This document shows, piece after piece, positions 44,281 to 54,698 of a DNA stretch of 64,000 nt (the stretch's first letter is position 1; each line of letters opens with the position of its first letter). The notes beneath the pieces were generated by a model that saw only the letters and a list, made by a program, of their open reading frames with translations, was not told where the DNA came from and did no database searches. Source of the DNA: Bacillus sp. JCM 19058 (GTDB lineage Bacteria > Bacillota > Bacilli > Bacillales_H > Bacillaceae_D). The DNA lies in NCBI GenBank assembly GCA_001310555.1, contig BAXO01000018.1, positions 6,412 to 70,411 of the forward strand, given 5' to 3'. The position numbers were made by a program, and so were the translations under genes.

Positions 44281-45504
44281 ATGACACTAACCAAAAAAAA
44301 TCTTATTTGCACTAGTCGCCGGTATCATTGTCGGACTTATGTTTAACTGGCTGGCTCCTGCAGCATTTGAGCCCGTTAATTCGTATGTACTTACACCTGT
44401 CGGTCAACTATTTTTGAAGCTAATTATGATGCTTGTCGTGCCACTCGTCTTCTTTTCGATTGCGTTAGGGACAGCTGGAATCGGCAATCCGAAAAAGCTA
44501 GGTCGAATCGGCGGGAAAACGATTTTGTTCTTCCTCTGCACTACAGCAATCGCCCTAATAATAGGGCTTACGATCGCATTGGTCGTCCAACCGGGTGACC
44601 CTGGACTAATGGGCGAAGCTAGTGAATTCAGTGCTGAGGAAGCTCCGCCAATTATAGAGACGATCATGAATATCATTCCAACGAACCCAGTTGAAGCACT
44701 CGCTTCAGGAGAAATGTTACAAATCATTGCCTTTGCCGTTTTTGTCGGCCTTGCGATGGCCGTGCTCGGCGAAAAAACAAAAGGCTTGCTGAAGTTGTTT
44801 GAACAAGCGAACGACATTATGATGTACCTCGTAACGCTCGTTATGAAGGTCGCTCCATACGGTGCCTTCGCTTTAATTGCCTCCGCTCTCGGTGAGCAAG
44901 GCTGGCGTGCCTTCGGCTCCATGGTTACTTATATGACCTGCGTCATTGGCGCTTTACTAATTCATTCAATCGTTGTGTACGGAGCGGGGTCGCTTTACTC
45001 GGGAAAATGAATCCATTGAAGTTCTTTAAAGGATTCTTCCCGGCAATGACCGTAGCCTTCAGCACATCTAGCAGTAACGGCACCTTACCGATATCGATGA
45101 AAATGGCACAAGAAAATTTAGGCGTGTCAAAATCGATTTCCGGATTTGTACAGCCGCTCGGAGCAACGATTAATATGGATGGTACGGCTATTATGCAGGC
45201 AGTCGCAACAGTATTTATTGCCCAAGTATATCTAGTCTCCCTATCGACTGGAGATTTATTAACAATTATTTTAACAGCAACCTTGGCAAGTATTGGCACA
45301 GCGGGAGTCCCAGGAGTCGGACTCATCATGCTGGCAATGGTTCTTAATTCTGTCGGGCTGCCACCCGAAGGAATTGCACTCGTCCTTGGCGTAGACCGGA
45401 TCATCGATATGCTGCGCACATCTGTGAACATAACCGGCGACGCAGCGTGCGCCGTCATTGTCAATCGAACAGAAGGTGAGAAAATAAACGAAAAAGTAGC
45501 TTAG
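44281..45504 (+). CDS. Dicarboxylate/amino acid:cation symporter (SDF family), frameshifted
   Basis: GltP/DctA-type secondary carrier, about 407 residues. The serine-rich re-entrant loop (STSSSNGTLPISMK), GATINMDGTAIMQA and a helix 8 segment GVDRIIDMLRTSVNITGDA are the conserved transport core. Start MTLTKKILFALVAGIIVG with AAGGGGGAAA upstream after correcting an extra A at 44293-44300; one A is lost near 45006. Substrate, glutamate or C4-dicarboxylate, cannot be decided. Confidence 0.87.
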
Positions 45505-45510
45505 TTTATG

Positions 45511-45546
45511 AAGTGTAGGGAACTTTGGTTCCTTACACTTTTTTTA
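45511..45546 (+). terminator. Symporter terminator
   Basis: AAGTGTAGGGAAC and GTTCCTTACACTT with a TTTG loop followed by seven T. Confidence 0.85.
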
Positions 45547-45553
45547 ATGAAGA

Positions 45554-45783
45554 GGGCACTCCTGCCTGATTCTAGTGCTCCCTCATCGGCTCCCGCCCTC
45601 CATATGCGGAAGTCGTCTGAAAAGCCGGGCGTGGGTCGCAAGGTAGCGCTCACTCGTCGGAACGTCGTGCACTCCTGTCGAATCCTAGTGCTCTCCCGTC
45701 GGAACGTCGTGCTCTCCTATCGAATTCCTGCGCTCTCCCATCGAAAGGTCGGCCTCCCTCGTCGGCTCATCGTGCTCTCCTGG
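45554..45783. repeat. Degenerate 21-nt tandem repeat array
   Basis: At least six contiguous 21-nt units from 45646 to 45771 (for example GTGCTCTCCCGTCGGAACGTC at 45688 and GTGCTCTCCTATCGAATTCCT at 45709), a partial seventh, and three more units at 45554-45616 before an out-of-phase gap. Consensus about GTGCTCTCCYGTCGRAMSTCS. It is GC-richer than its surroundings and begins directly after the terminator. Units keep a 7-codon frame (VLSRRNV-like) but there is no ribosome site. Confidence 0.8.
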
Positions 45784-46049
45784 CTGGGAGTAGTAGGTTT
45801 GAAGGTGGAGGTTAGTTCTTTTAGGATTAGGAAAATATTTTATTTTAAAAAGGTTTGGTAAATTGTGTACTTTGTAGTATCATAATTAATGTTTTAATAA
45901 AATAGTAAAGAGATGGAAAGAATAACTAATGGTTTATGAGCATGGTTCAAAAAAAGTAACTAGCAACATGTAACCTTTTGAATCCAGTAGTCGTCAAATA
46001 GGATGGAGTACTATCAAATGGAGTAGTTTAGCGATATGGGGGAGCGAAA
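45784..46049. other. Intergenic region upstream of asnB
   Basis: A+T-rich. I see no riboswitch or repeat; presumably holds the asnB promoter. Confidence 0.4.
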
Positions 46050-47969
46050 ATGTGTGGTTTTATAGGGGAGCTAAGGTTTGGACAAAGTGAGTTCCGTGAA
46101 CGAGAGTGGGACAAGGCGTTACAAGTCATTCATCATCGTGGTCCCGATTCTACTGGTCAATATCGGGATAGTGATATAGCCTTAGGTTTTAAACGATTAA
46201 GTATTATTGATCTCTATCATGGCGACCAACCGCTCTCGTACGAGGATGGGCGCTATCAAATTGTATTTAATGGAGAAATTTATAATTATATTGAGCTTAG
46301 AGAAGCGTTAATAGCCAAAGGGTATCAGTTCCAGACGGATTCTGATACAGAAGTTATTATAGCAATGTATGCTGATATGGGTGATGCATGCGTAAATGAG
46401 CTTCGGGGCATGTTCGCGTTTACGATTTGGGATACGGTGGAAAAAGTACTGTTTGGAGCTCGAGACCCGTTCGGGATTAAGCCCTTCTATTATTATGAAA
46501 GTAAGGAGCGGCTTTTTTTTGTCTTCAGAGCTAAAAAGTATGTATGCCTTTTTTGCTCCCGACGATATAAGTGAGGCTGCTTTACAGCATTATCTTACTT
46601 TTCAATATGTTCCCGAACCGGATTGTTTGACAAAATCCGTAAAAAAAGCTGAGGCCGGGGCATACGATAAAAAAAAGTAGAAGGTCAGCCTCTGGAGTTG
46701 GCATGCTACTACCAAAAAGAGCTGACACCGGTGATTCGATCGTTTTCAGATTATAAGGAACAAATTAGGCAGGTTCTGCAGGATTCTGTTACTAAGCATA
46801 TGAGAAGCGATGTTCCCGTCGGTGCGTTTTTATCGAGTGGAATTGATTCAAGTGCAATTGTTGCTTTGGCAAAGGAAAGCCACCCCGCGCTCCAAACGTT
46901 TACGGTCGGGTTTGAACGTGAAGGCTTTAGCGAAATTGAGATTGCTAAAGATACTGCCGACCGTCTCGGTGTTGCGAATCATCATAAGCTGATTACGGCT
47001 CAGGAATTTGTCAGGGAGTTACCTTCGATTATTTGGCATATGGATGATCCGGTCGCTGACCCGGCTGCCGTTCCATTATATTTTGTGGCGAAAGAGGCGC
47101 GAAAGCATGTGACTGTCGTGCTCTCAGGTGAAGGTGCTGATGAATTGTTTAGCGGCTATACGATCTATCGTGAGCCTCTTGCTTTAGGCTGGTTTAACTA
47201 TATGCCGAAGCTGCTCAAATCGATGGTCGGTCATGTGGCAGGTCATTTCCCGGTCGGCCTGAAAGGCAGGGACTATTTGCTGCGAGGAACGACGCCTTTG
47301 CAGGAGCGCTACATAGGGAACGCCAAGATTTTGGATGAAGCAGAAAAGCAGAAGCTGCTGACGAATTATTTGAAAAACCATACCTATACCGATGTGACAA
47401 AGCCGTATTACCGTGATATTTTTCAATACGATACCACCTCGAAAATGCAATATATTGACTTAAATACTTGGCTGCCAGGCGATATTTTAGTCAAGGCTGA
47501 TCGAATGACAATGGCTCATTCGCTCGAGCTCAGAGTTCCGTTTCTTGACAAAGAGGTGTTTAAGGTTGCTAGAGAGGTTCCAACTAAATATAAAATTAGT
47601 CATAAGACGACGAAGTATGTGTTAAGGGAAGCGATGAAAGGCATCGTACCTGAATCGGTCTTATATCGAAAAAAGCTAGGCTTCCCAGTACCGATTCGCC
47701 ATTGGTTAAGAAACGAGCTTTACGAATGGGCGAAAAAAACCATCGAGGGGAGCTCGACGGAACACATTTTTAATAAAAAGGAAGCTATGATGCTGTTAGA
47801 CGCCCATGCGAGTGGGAAAGCGGACAACAGCCGAAAGCTTTGGGTTCTGATTTGTTTTATGCTTTGGCACGCTATGTATATCGAAAAATCGATAACTCCT
47901 TACCGAAAGCTGCAAGCTGCCGAGGAGTTTATCGGGCAAGAAGAAAACCAAACTCAAATGAATCGATAG
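46050..47969 (+). CDS. asnB: Glutamine-hydrolysing asparagine synthetase, frameshifted
   Basis: Class II glutaminase domain with the N-terminal Cys nucleophile (MCGFIGELRFG), HHRGPDSTGQ, LSIIDLYHGDQPLSYED and FNGEIYNYIELRE, then a synthetase domain with AFLSSGIDSSAIVALA (PP-loop SGGxDS variant) and ADPAAVPLYFVAKEA. Layout and length (about 640) match B. subtilis AsnB. Indels: an extra T at 46513-46520 and a lost A at 46669-46676. GGGGGAG lies upstream. Confidence 0.92.
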
Positions 47970-47974
47970 AGACG

Positions 47975-48015
47975 ACTGGCTTGTGCATACGCTGCTCGAG
48001 CCAGTTTGTTTTTTG
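47975..48015 (+). terminator. asnB terminator
   Basis: ACTGGCT and AGCCAGT arms followed by TTGTTTTTT. Confidence 0.8.
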
Positions 48016-48135
48016 TGAAACGCTGCCCTGACGTACTGAATTATTAAAAATAGCAATTCATGAGAAACGCAACATGGGCAAGTTTGATATAGTATTTTTG
48101 AATTAAAACTAAAAACGAGAGGATGTTAAAAAAAA

Positions 48136-48546
48136 TTGGGAACTATAAAGCCTTATCTTATTTCTAAGGATGCAAGGTCTCAAGCAGAGTTCTATACACA
48201 ATCGCTCGATGGGAAGATCTTATCTGTAACGACGCATGAAGAGGCAATGGGTGTACAAAACGAGTTCAAAGAAAAAGTCCTTCATATGTGCATAGCAGTT
48301 GCGGGAGAAAATTACATTTTTATGGCTGATGCAATTGAACCATTTACTCAAGGAACAGGTTTCTCATTAAATATTGTGTACAAAACAGAAGCTGAAGCTA
48401 GTGAAGCATTCAGGAAGCTATCGGCAGGCGGCAATATAAAATATCCTTTTGAATTGCAGCCTTTTGGCTTGTTCTATGGAGAACTTATAGATAAATACGG
48501 TGTAAGCTGGATGATCAACGCCGAGCCGAAAGCGGGACAATCCTGA
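48136..48546 (+). CDS. PhnB-like VOC-family protein
   Basis: 136 residues, intact from the TTG at 48136: IKPYLISKDARSQAEFYTQS, then MCIAVAGENYIFMADAIEPF and a second module ending YGVSWMINAEP. VOC/PhnB-like fold, with most metal ligands not conserved, so it may be non-enzymatic. The GAGAGG site is 13 nt before the TTG; an ATG in another frame just upstream, separated by an A run, could be the true start if that run has an indel. Confidence 0.72.
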   Translation: MGTIKPYLISKDARSQAEFYTQSLDGKILSVTTHEEAMGVQNEFKEKVLHMCIAVAGENYIFMADAIEPFTQGTGFSLNIVYKTEAEASEAFRKLSAGGNIKYPFELQPFGLFYGELIDKYGVSWMINAEPKAGQS

Positions 48547-49131
48547 CGCTGTTTAAACGAATAGTAGCCTTTGAGCTAACTGGACCTTTTTCACTTTTGT
48601 AACAATTTTAGCAGCGGGTATTGGTCAAGGATCAGGATTCTTATTGAGCTTCCTCCGCTATTGCTCGTTTATTTTGTATTAGCCATGTCCGATAACTTTC
48701 TTGTAAAAGTCATTTATTACCTCAGCTACCATAAGATGTTCACATAATCATTGCAACACGGACATCATTGATTCCTGCACTGAAATGAAAGTAGCATTGT
48801 CTAGAGTTACGATAGAATTCTGATAAGCCATCGTTTTCACTCCCTTTGGTTTGCTAGGCACTTACCATTATTCGGGGCTGTCGATGGCTTTTTCTCTATT
48901 GCGAACCTAACATGATCGATTCAGTTGCTAAAGCCTTCTTTCTTTAAAGGTACTATTCTTCCAAATGGTAATGTTCGATTTATTGTTTTCACTCATTTTT
49001 CTTTCATTAATAAGACTTAGAGCGTTTGTAAGACACACCTGAAAAGAAATTAACATCTATGGCAAAAATAAGTAACTATTTAGAGCAATTTCTCTCAGTA
49101 TCTCCTCCAATATTTATTGAGAACTTATTAA
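48547..49131. other. Gene-poor 585-nt stretch
   Basis: Apart from a possible small leftward gene at 48641-48831 and a short hydrophobic open frame (FTFVTILAAGIGQGSG near 48588), nothing is recognised. Confidence 0.4.
48641..48831 (-). pseudogene. Possible small decayed leftward gene
   Basis: GGGAGTG precedes an ATG giving MAYQNSIVTLDNATFISVQE; frame changes are needed to reach LQESYRTWLIQNKRAIAEEA. Protein-like but unrecognised. Confidence 0.25.
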
Positions 49132-49168
49132 TTGACAACCGAATATATACCTAGTATAATTTCGGTAT
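49132..49168 (+). promoter_or_regulatory. Sigma-A promoter with dyad operator for the VOC-hxlR operon
   Basis: Consensus TTGACA (49132-49137), 17-bp spacer, consensus TATAAT (49155-49160). An inverted repeat ATACC (49147-49151) / GGTAT (49164-49168) flanks the -10, a good position for repression by the HxlR protein encoded two genes downstream. Confidence 0.85.
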
Positions 49169-49191
49169 CAAATAAAAAGGAGTTGTTTTGC

Positions 49192-49545
49192 ATGTACAAA
49201 TCTGGATTTACGGTATGGTACAGTGTTAGTAATGTCGAGCGCACGTTGAAGTTTTATACGGAGCAGGTAGGTTTTGAGTTGGATTCCTACGACAAAGAAA
49301 ATGGTATGGCCAGCGTACATACGAATACGAAAGATTGCTATATTGGATTCTCGGAAGCTGAGCAAGTTGTTCCTTCCACAGCATCAGTTGTTTTCGAAGT
49401 AGAGGACATTCATGCCGCAGTCAAGGAACTGAAGGAGAAGGGAATCACGTTTACTGGCGAAATTACCACCATTCCGGATTATGTTAAGCTGATTACGTTT
49501 AAAGACCCGGACGGGCATGACCTGGAGCTAGCCCAACAATTGTAA
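49192..49545 (+). CDS. VOC-family protein in the HxlR operon
   Basis: Intact, 117 residues. GFTVWYSVSNVERTLKFYTE opens the first module and ITFKDPDGHDLELAQQL closes the second; metal-ligand positions are mostly not His at the start, so the activity is uncertain. AAGGAG before the ATG. The stop overlaps the HxlR start (TAATG), so the pair is coupled, suggesting the regulator responds to a compound related to this protein. Confidence 0.85.
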   Translation: MYKSGFTVWYSVSNVERTLKFYTEQVGFELDSYDKENGMASVHTNTKDCYIGFSEAEQVVPSTASVVFEVEDIHAAVKELKEKGITFTGEITTIPDYVKLITFKDPDGHDLELAQQL

Positions 49546-50108
49546 TGGATCAAGCTGTTCAAATCATACAAATCACGAAAGAGCTCTCCGGAAGGTGGAC
49601 GATTCCAATTCTGCTGTCACTTGACAAATCAGGAGGCAGGTTCACACCATTAAAGAATGTCCTGCAAATTTCACCGTCTAGGCTGAGTAGCAACTTGAAA
49701 GGAATGGCAGAAGCAGGACTTGTTCAACACTTATCTCCTTTTGAGCGGAACCATCCATTGCTCCCGGAATATCAGCTCACCGAAAAAGGGCGCTTCATGA
49801 AAGAAGCCGCCCTTGTGATTTCAAGCTCTGAACATCAGCTGGGCCACGGGTTTCTTGCTGCTAAGGCATGGAATTGGCCGGTGTTAATCGCCCTGCACTA
49901 CCATTACCATGAGTTCAATTCGATACGTAAATTATTGGAAACGGCGACACCACGTATACTCTCAACACGGCTCAGCCAGCTCCATGAAGAAGATATAGTG
50001 CAGAAAACATTAGCGACAGAGCCAATACCAAAATATATGTATGCATTGAGCTCTCAAACTGAACCGATTCTTCAAATCACAGATCGTGACTTGTCGTCAC
50101 TCCTTTAA
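49545..50108 (+). CDS. Tandem HxlR-type transcriptional regulator
   Basis: Intact, 187 residues with two winged-helix modules: first ELSGRWTIPILLSLDKSGGR, with PSRLSSNLKGMAEAGLVQ as recognition region; second AKAWNWPVLIALHYHYHEF with TPRILSTRLSQLHEEDIVQ. Most HxlR proteins have one module and dimerise; here one chain carries both. It probably represses its own operon through the dyad at 49147-49168. Confidence 0.88.
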   Translation: MDQAVQIIQITKELSGRWTIPILLSLDKSGGRFTPLKNVLQISPSRLSSNLKGMAEAGLVQHLSPFERNHPLLPEYQLTEKGRFMKEAALVISSSEHQLGHGFLAAKAWNWPVLIALHYHYHEFNSIRKLLETATPRILSTRLSQLHEEDIVQKTLATEPIPKYMYALSSQTEPILQITDRDLSSLL

Positions 50109-50153
50109 ATCCCTCTTTCGTTTGGATTAAATCAAAACGAAGGGGGATTTTCT
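50108..50153 (+). terminator. hxlR operon terminator
   Basis: AATCCCTCTTTCGTTT pairs with AAACGAAGGGGGATT (loop GGATTAAATC) and is followed by TTCT. Confidence 0.75.
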
Positions 50154-50640
50154 ATATATCCCCGTCTATCTTTAACCAAGATGCTTGGTTAATAACCGAA
50201 TGTTGCAAAATAGTTTTGCACTCGGTACTGTCGGAATTGGCGCCGTTCTAGCGGCTATTTCCCCAAGTATGCAACCTCTTTGCTTACGTGAATTGCCGTA
50301 CGCTTGTTTAATGTCATTTATGCATTACGGGTATTTTGGGGAAACCTGTCGCGGTGGACGATGTGCGTTTCGGGAGCTATAAAAAAAAGGGAATCGTTGA
50401 AGGGGTTTTTTGCAAGCTAAGTTTCCAAAAGCAGCGAGGAGTTAAGTATTGGAATTAACATTCCTAGAGCAGGGAAGGAAAGCGAGCAGAGCGAAGCCCA
50501 CGAACGATTTGCTTTGAATCGATAAGCTTGTTTGATAACTTGGGTTCAAGCAGCTCGAAAAAGGCCACATCAGGTGATTGGAGTCCTAAGTAAAATACCG
50601 GTATAATAAAAGGACGAAAAAGAAGAAATGAGAGGGTAGC
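50154..50640 (+). other. 487-nt stretch with unrecognised coding remnants
   Basis: Short open frames suggest decay of a small gene: MLQNSFALGTVGIGAVLAAI from about 50200, FMHYGYFG, and in another frame KPVAVDDVRFGSYKKKG to about 50450. I recognise no family and cannot tell decay from sequence error. Confidence 0.3.
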
Positions 50641-51941
50641 ATGACAAACACTAGCTTTGGCTTCTTGGCAGAAGAAAAAGTATTTAAGGACCCGGTTCAC
50701 CGTTATATCCATGTCAGAGACGAATTAATTTGGAAGCTTATTGGAACGAAGGAATTCCAGCGATTACGGCGAATACGTCAGCTAGGTACAACGTATCTAA
50801 CTTTCCATGGAGCCGAGCATACACGCTTTAACCACTCGCTCGGAGTTTATGAAATTACGAGGCGCATTCTTGAGGAATTTAAAGGGCGTCCGCATTGGAA
50901 TGAGGAGGAGCGACTACTTGCTTTGGCAGCAGCACTTCTGCATGATATCGGTCATGGTCCGTTTTCCCATTCCTTCGAAAAAGCCTTTCAAACCGATCAT
51001 GAGGAATGGACGAGGGCGATTATACTTGGCAGGACTGAGGTCAACCAAATTTTGTTAAAGGTCGGTGCCGATTTTCCGAAGGCTGTTGCTGATGTTATCG
51101 AAAAAACGTATGCCAACAAGCTCCTGACGAGTATTATTTCTAGCCAAATCGATGCGGATCGAATGGATTATTTGCTGCGAGATGCCTACTATACCGGTGT
51201 AAGCTATGGTCATTTTGATATGGAGCGGATTCTCCGGGTGATGCGGCCGATGGAAGACCAGGTTGTGATCAAGCTGAGCGGGATGCACGCGGTGGAGGAT
51301 TATATTATGAGCCGGTATCAAATGTATTGGCAGGTTTACTTTCACCCCGTGACAAGAAGTGCGGAGGTCATATTAAGTAAAATATTAAAACGAGTCAAGA
51401 ACCTTTATGAAAAAGGATACTCTTTTAAGCAACCTCCGAAGCATTTTTACTCATTTTTTTGATGAAAATGTGAGCCTTGAAGACTATTTAAGACTTGACG
51501 AGGCAATAACCCTTTTTTTATTTTCAAATTTGGCAGGAAGAAGAGGATCGCATTTTGCGGGATCTTTGTGTAAGATTTTTAAATAGACGTTTATTCCAAT
51601 ACGTGGAATTCAACCCGAATCAGCGGATGAATGACTGGCCAAGGCTTCACGAGCTCTTTAACTTGATTGGGCTAGATCCTGACTACTATTTGGTCGTCGA
51701 TTCCTCGTCGGATTTACCTTATGATTTTTATCGGCCGGGTGAAGAGGAAGAACGTCTCCCGATTCATCTAATCCTGCCAAACGGAAAGATCCGCGAGCTA
51801 TCACGCGAATCGGATGTAGTTGAAGCGATTTCCGGGAAAAAACGAACCGATCATAAGCTTTATTTTCCGCTCGATTGTTTGCGTGATGAACGTAAGCATA
51901 AAAAGGAAAAACAAGAAATTCTGGAGATTCTAAACCAGTAA
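50641..51941 (+). CDS. ywfO: HD-domain phosphohydrolase YwfO, frameshifted
   Basis: HD-superfamily metal-dependent phosphohydrolase, related to dNTP triphosphohydrolases. Start EKVFKDPVHRYIHV, metal ligands in HTRFNHSLGVYE and ALLHDIGHGPFSH, then DADRMDYLLRDAYYTG. AGAGGGTAGC precedes the ATG. Extra T at 51454-51460 and 51513-51519 (EDYLRLDEAITLF lies between). About 433 residues as in B. subtilis YwfO, which precedes ywgA as here. Confidence 0.9.
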
Positions 51942-51954
51942 GGAGGGGAGAGCG

Positions 51955-52458
51955 TTGCTAGCTGAACATGTCAAAGTGATGGAATTCTTTTCGCAGGCCG
52001 GAGAAATTATTGGCAGAAAGAAGCTGCAAAAGATGATTTACATCGCAAAGAAAATGGAGTATCCGTTTTCGGAACGGTATAAGTTCCATGTTTTCGGACC
52101 ATATTCCGAAGAGCTCTCTCTTCGAATGGAAGAGCTTTGCAACCTTGGGTTTGTGACAGAAACAATGGAGGATAAAGGTAATTACTTCCAATATCGCTAT
52201 TCCTTATCGACGGAGGGGAAGAAGTTTCTTTCGCTGTATAATAGCAGTATTCCTAACGTCAAACCATTTGTTAACAGCTTGAATCAGCAAAGTGCCAGGT
52301 TTCTTGAACTTGTCTCCACCATTCTCTATTTCGACGAGCTACCGCCAGAAGAGGTGAAGGAGAAAGTGTGTACATTGAAGCGAAAGCAAAATTATACCGA
52401 AATAGAGATTGAGCAGGCGTATCAATACATCAACGACATAGGGGAAATCGTCCATTAG
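51955..52458 (+). CDS. ywgA: YwgA-family protein
   Basis: Intact, 167 residues; TTG start with GGAGGGGAG upstream, 13 nt after ywfO. GRKKLQKMIYIAKKMEYPF and FGPYSEELSLRMEELCNLG resemble winged-helix proteins of the YwgA family. Function unknown. Follows ywfO as in B. subtilis. Confidence 0.82.
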   Translation: MLAEHVKVMEFFSQAGEIIGRKKLQKMIYIAKKMEYPFSERYKFHVFGPYSEELSLRMEELCNLGFVTETMEDKGNYFQYRYSLSTEGKKFLSLYNSSIPNVKPFVNSLNQQSARFLELVSTILYFDELPPEEVKEKVCTLKRKQNYTEIEIEQAYQYINDIGEIVH

Positions 52459-52673
52459 CAAGGCGCTCAAGTTTCTCACCCCCCTATGCGGCGCACGAAG
52501 TTCGGCTTTTTCCTTGCGTGCAATGGGTAGGAAACATGTATGCTTATAAATTCGATTTTGTAAGCACAGAACTGATACGTAGCAGAAGGCGGAAGCTGAG
52601 CTGCTTCTGAAAAGGTTAGTAAGACATTATCGCAATCATCAGAGAGCAAAGGAATAATATCGATTAAGTAAAA

Positions 52674-52703
52674 AGATCGTACTCGAGCGGTACGATCTCC
52701 TTT
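52674..52703. terminator. Hairpin with T tract on the minus strand
   Basis: AGATCGTAC and GTACGATCT arms, loop TCGAGCG. The minus strand continues TTTTTAC and the plus strand CCTTTT, so either direction is possible. Confidence 0.55.
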
Positions 52704-53196
52704 TAACATAAATACATACCCCCCTGATGTATATTGGGAGAGAAAACAATCAGAGCACAAAAGGGGGAGGATTCCCAATACTTCCCTCGTTAGTTGGAAA
52801 GCTGTATTGACCTAGACTTTTACCCACTATTCAAACCCTCTTCTCTCTAGCTTAGTTCTCGGCTCATTTAAGCCAAATGAATTAAGTCAGACTCGTTCCA
52901 GAGCTTCTTCCTAAAACCCTTCTCTGTCTTTGGTGAATAATAAATCGGCGATAGGCATTCGAGATTAGCCAGCTATGGGAACTGGAAGGCGGAGGTCTCT
53001 TACTATTTTTAACAAATGAATAGACTAGTTCAATAACGTTGTTCTAGAGGGTCTGACGACAACGATTAAGCTAGACGATCATTTTATGAGTGAACCTTGC
53101 TCGATTAATACTCTCGCGCTCGATATTTATTGAAATGTCAAAAATATTGGGGATTTGTAAAACAATGTATAGTTTTGGTAAGTTTTAGCCAATGGG

Positions 53197-53225
53197 TTGC
53201 TTGTATTATTTATTGAATGTATAAT
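53197..53225 (+). promoter_or_regulatory. Likely sigma-A promoter of the ABC sugar operon
   Basis: TTGCTT, 17-bp spacer, consensus TATAAT (53220-53225), about 120 bp before the binding-protein gene. Confidence 0.6.
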
Positions 53226-53294
53226 TCGTTCAAAAGATGGTTTTTTTTAAAACGAAATAATGAAATGAAGGGACGCTTATTTTTATGGAAATAA

Positions 53295-53308
53295 TGTAAG
53301 CGCTTTAT
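53295..53308 (+). promoter_or_regulatory. cre-like CcpA site
   Basis: TGTAAGCGCTTTAT matches the cre consensus TGWAANCGNTNWCA at 12 of 14 positions. It lies about 70 bp downstream of the promoter, so it would act by roadblock: carbon catabolite repression of the sugar operon. Confidence 0.65.
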
Positions 53309-53345
53309 TAATGGCATTCCGACTATGACATGAGGAGGTTATCGC

Positions 53346-54677
53346 ATGCAATGGAGTCGATTTCGCACAAGGTGGCTAATTGTCCTAAGCTTTACGATGC
53401 TGGCAGTTGTCGGTGGGTGCTCTTCTGAAAACCAACAAGGCAGAGGAGTCGAGCTTACTTGGCTCGTGCGGAGTAATCCGGATTTGATCGAATGGGAGCA
53501 TCGCGTCATTGAGGAATTTGAAGCAGAGCATCCAAACATCCAGGTGAGGCTTCAAGTGATTCCTCAGGGAGAAATTGATCAAAAGCTCCAAACGATGATT
53601 GCCGGTGGCAATGTTCCTGATGTTTGGTCGCCGAACTGGGCGGATTCGGGCTTTGGGACGTATTATGGGTTAGGGGCATTAAAGAACCTGTCGCCCTTGA
53701 TTGAACAAGACCCTGACATAATTGACGGAATTGACGACAGTTTAATCGACATTTATACGATGGATGACGGGGTGTACGGTTTACCTATTTTATCAATGGG
53801 GTCGTTTGTCTACTACAATAAAGACCTTTTTGATGAAGCGGGACTTGAATACCCGCCAACCGATTGGGACGATAAAAGCTGGGACTGGGATAAAATGATC
53901 GAATACGGCCAGGCGATCACTGACAAAAGCAAAAGTCCGACAGAACGCGTGTACGGGGTGTTGAACAATAATACGCCAAATAAGAACGCGTGGCTGTTTG
54001 GTGGAGATTTTTTTAATGAAAGCGATTACGAGGAAGGGGAAATGTCTGAACCGAATATTACCGCTGTCCCGGAAAATAAAGAGGCGATTCAGGCTCACTT
54101 TGACTTAATCAATAAATACGAAGTGTCTCCGCAGCAAAATGAATTAGCTGCTTTATCCCAGCTGAGTGATCCGTTTTTGAGCGGGCGTATGGGTATGATC
54201 TTTAATGGCGGCTGGGGAACAAGGCAGTATGCAGGGACGGATTTAAATTGGGGCATCGCTCCGTTTCCGTATACAAATGATGAGCGGCAAATTCCGCTTT
54301 ATGTCGATCCGTGGTCGATTAGTGAAGGGAGCCAGCACCCTGAAGAGGCTTGGGAATTTCTGAAATTCTTAATGGATCCGGAGAAAGCAGCGAAATGGCT
54401 CGTTGAAATGACAATGGAAAGCCCGGCACATGAGGACTTGAGGGAGCTATGGTACGAATTGATTGCGGAACGGACAGGGTTTACGGTTGAGGAGCTTCGT
54501 CAAGTGAACGAAGGAGCCATCAAATACGGGCGACCGACAGATAACCATCTGATAAGCAACTTTGCACCGATTCTTAAGCACCAAAATATGACCGTTAACT
54601 CGATTTACGATAACAAAAAAACGGTCGAAGAGGGCTTGGAAGAGCTGGAAAATAATTTGAGATCCCTGAATTACTAG
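53346..54677 (+). CDS. ABC sugar transporter substrate-binding lipoprotein
   Basis: Intact, 443 residues. Signal peptide with lipobox VVGGCSS, then a family-1 solute-binding fold (IEEFEAEHPNIQVRLQVIP, IAGGNVPDVWSPNWAD, SGRMGMIFNGGWGTRQYAG, GSQHPEEAWEFLKFLMDPEK). AGGAGGTT precedes the ATG. First gene of a three-gene operon with two permeases and no ATPase. Sugar unknown. Confidence 0.9.
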   Translation: MQWSRFRTRWLIVLSFTMLAVVGGCSSENQQGRGVELTWLVRSNPDLIEWEHRVIEEFEAEHPNIQVRLQVIPQGEIDQKLQTMIAGGNVPDVWSPNWADSGFGTYYGLGALKNLSPLIEQDPDIIDGIDDSLIDIYTMDDGVYGLPILSMGSFVYYNKDLFDEAGLEYPPTDWDDKSWDWDKMIEYGQAITDKSKSPTERVYGVLNNNTPNKNAWLFGGDFFNESDYEEGEMSEPNITAVPENKEAIQAHFDLINKYEVSPQQNELAALSQLSDPFLSGRMGMIFNGGWGTRQYAGTDLNWGIAPFPYTNDERQIPLYVDPWSISEGSQHPEEAWEFLKFLMDPEKAAKWLVEMTMESPAHEDLRELWYELIAERTGFTVEELRQVNEGAIKYGRPTDNHLISNFAPILKHQNMTVNSIYDNKKTVEEGLEELENNLRSLNY

Positions 54678-54698
54678 TAAGTCAAACGGTTTTGTAAG

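Larger units (their letters stand above)
52459..53345. other. 887-nt region between ywgA and the ABC sugar operon
   Basis: Largest gene-free stretch. Only the hairpin at 52674-52698, a promoter at 53197-53225 and a cre-like site at 53295-53308 are supported. A leftward open frame at 52476-52778 runs through the hairpin and lacks motifs. Confidence 0.45.

Noticed and set aside
45508..45861. 117-aa open frame over the 21-nt repeat
   Set aside because: It begins inside the symporter terminator, has no ribosome site, and its sequence is only the translated repeat.
52698..52735. C-rich tract ATACCCCCCTGATGTAT resembling a CsoR site
   Set aside because: The arms are not symmetrical and no copper gene is near.
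52476..52778. 100-aa leftward open frame
   Set aside because: It crosses a hairpin with a T tract, has no ribosome site and no motif.
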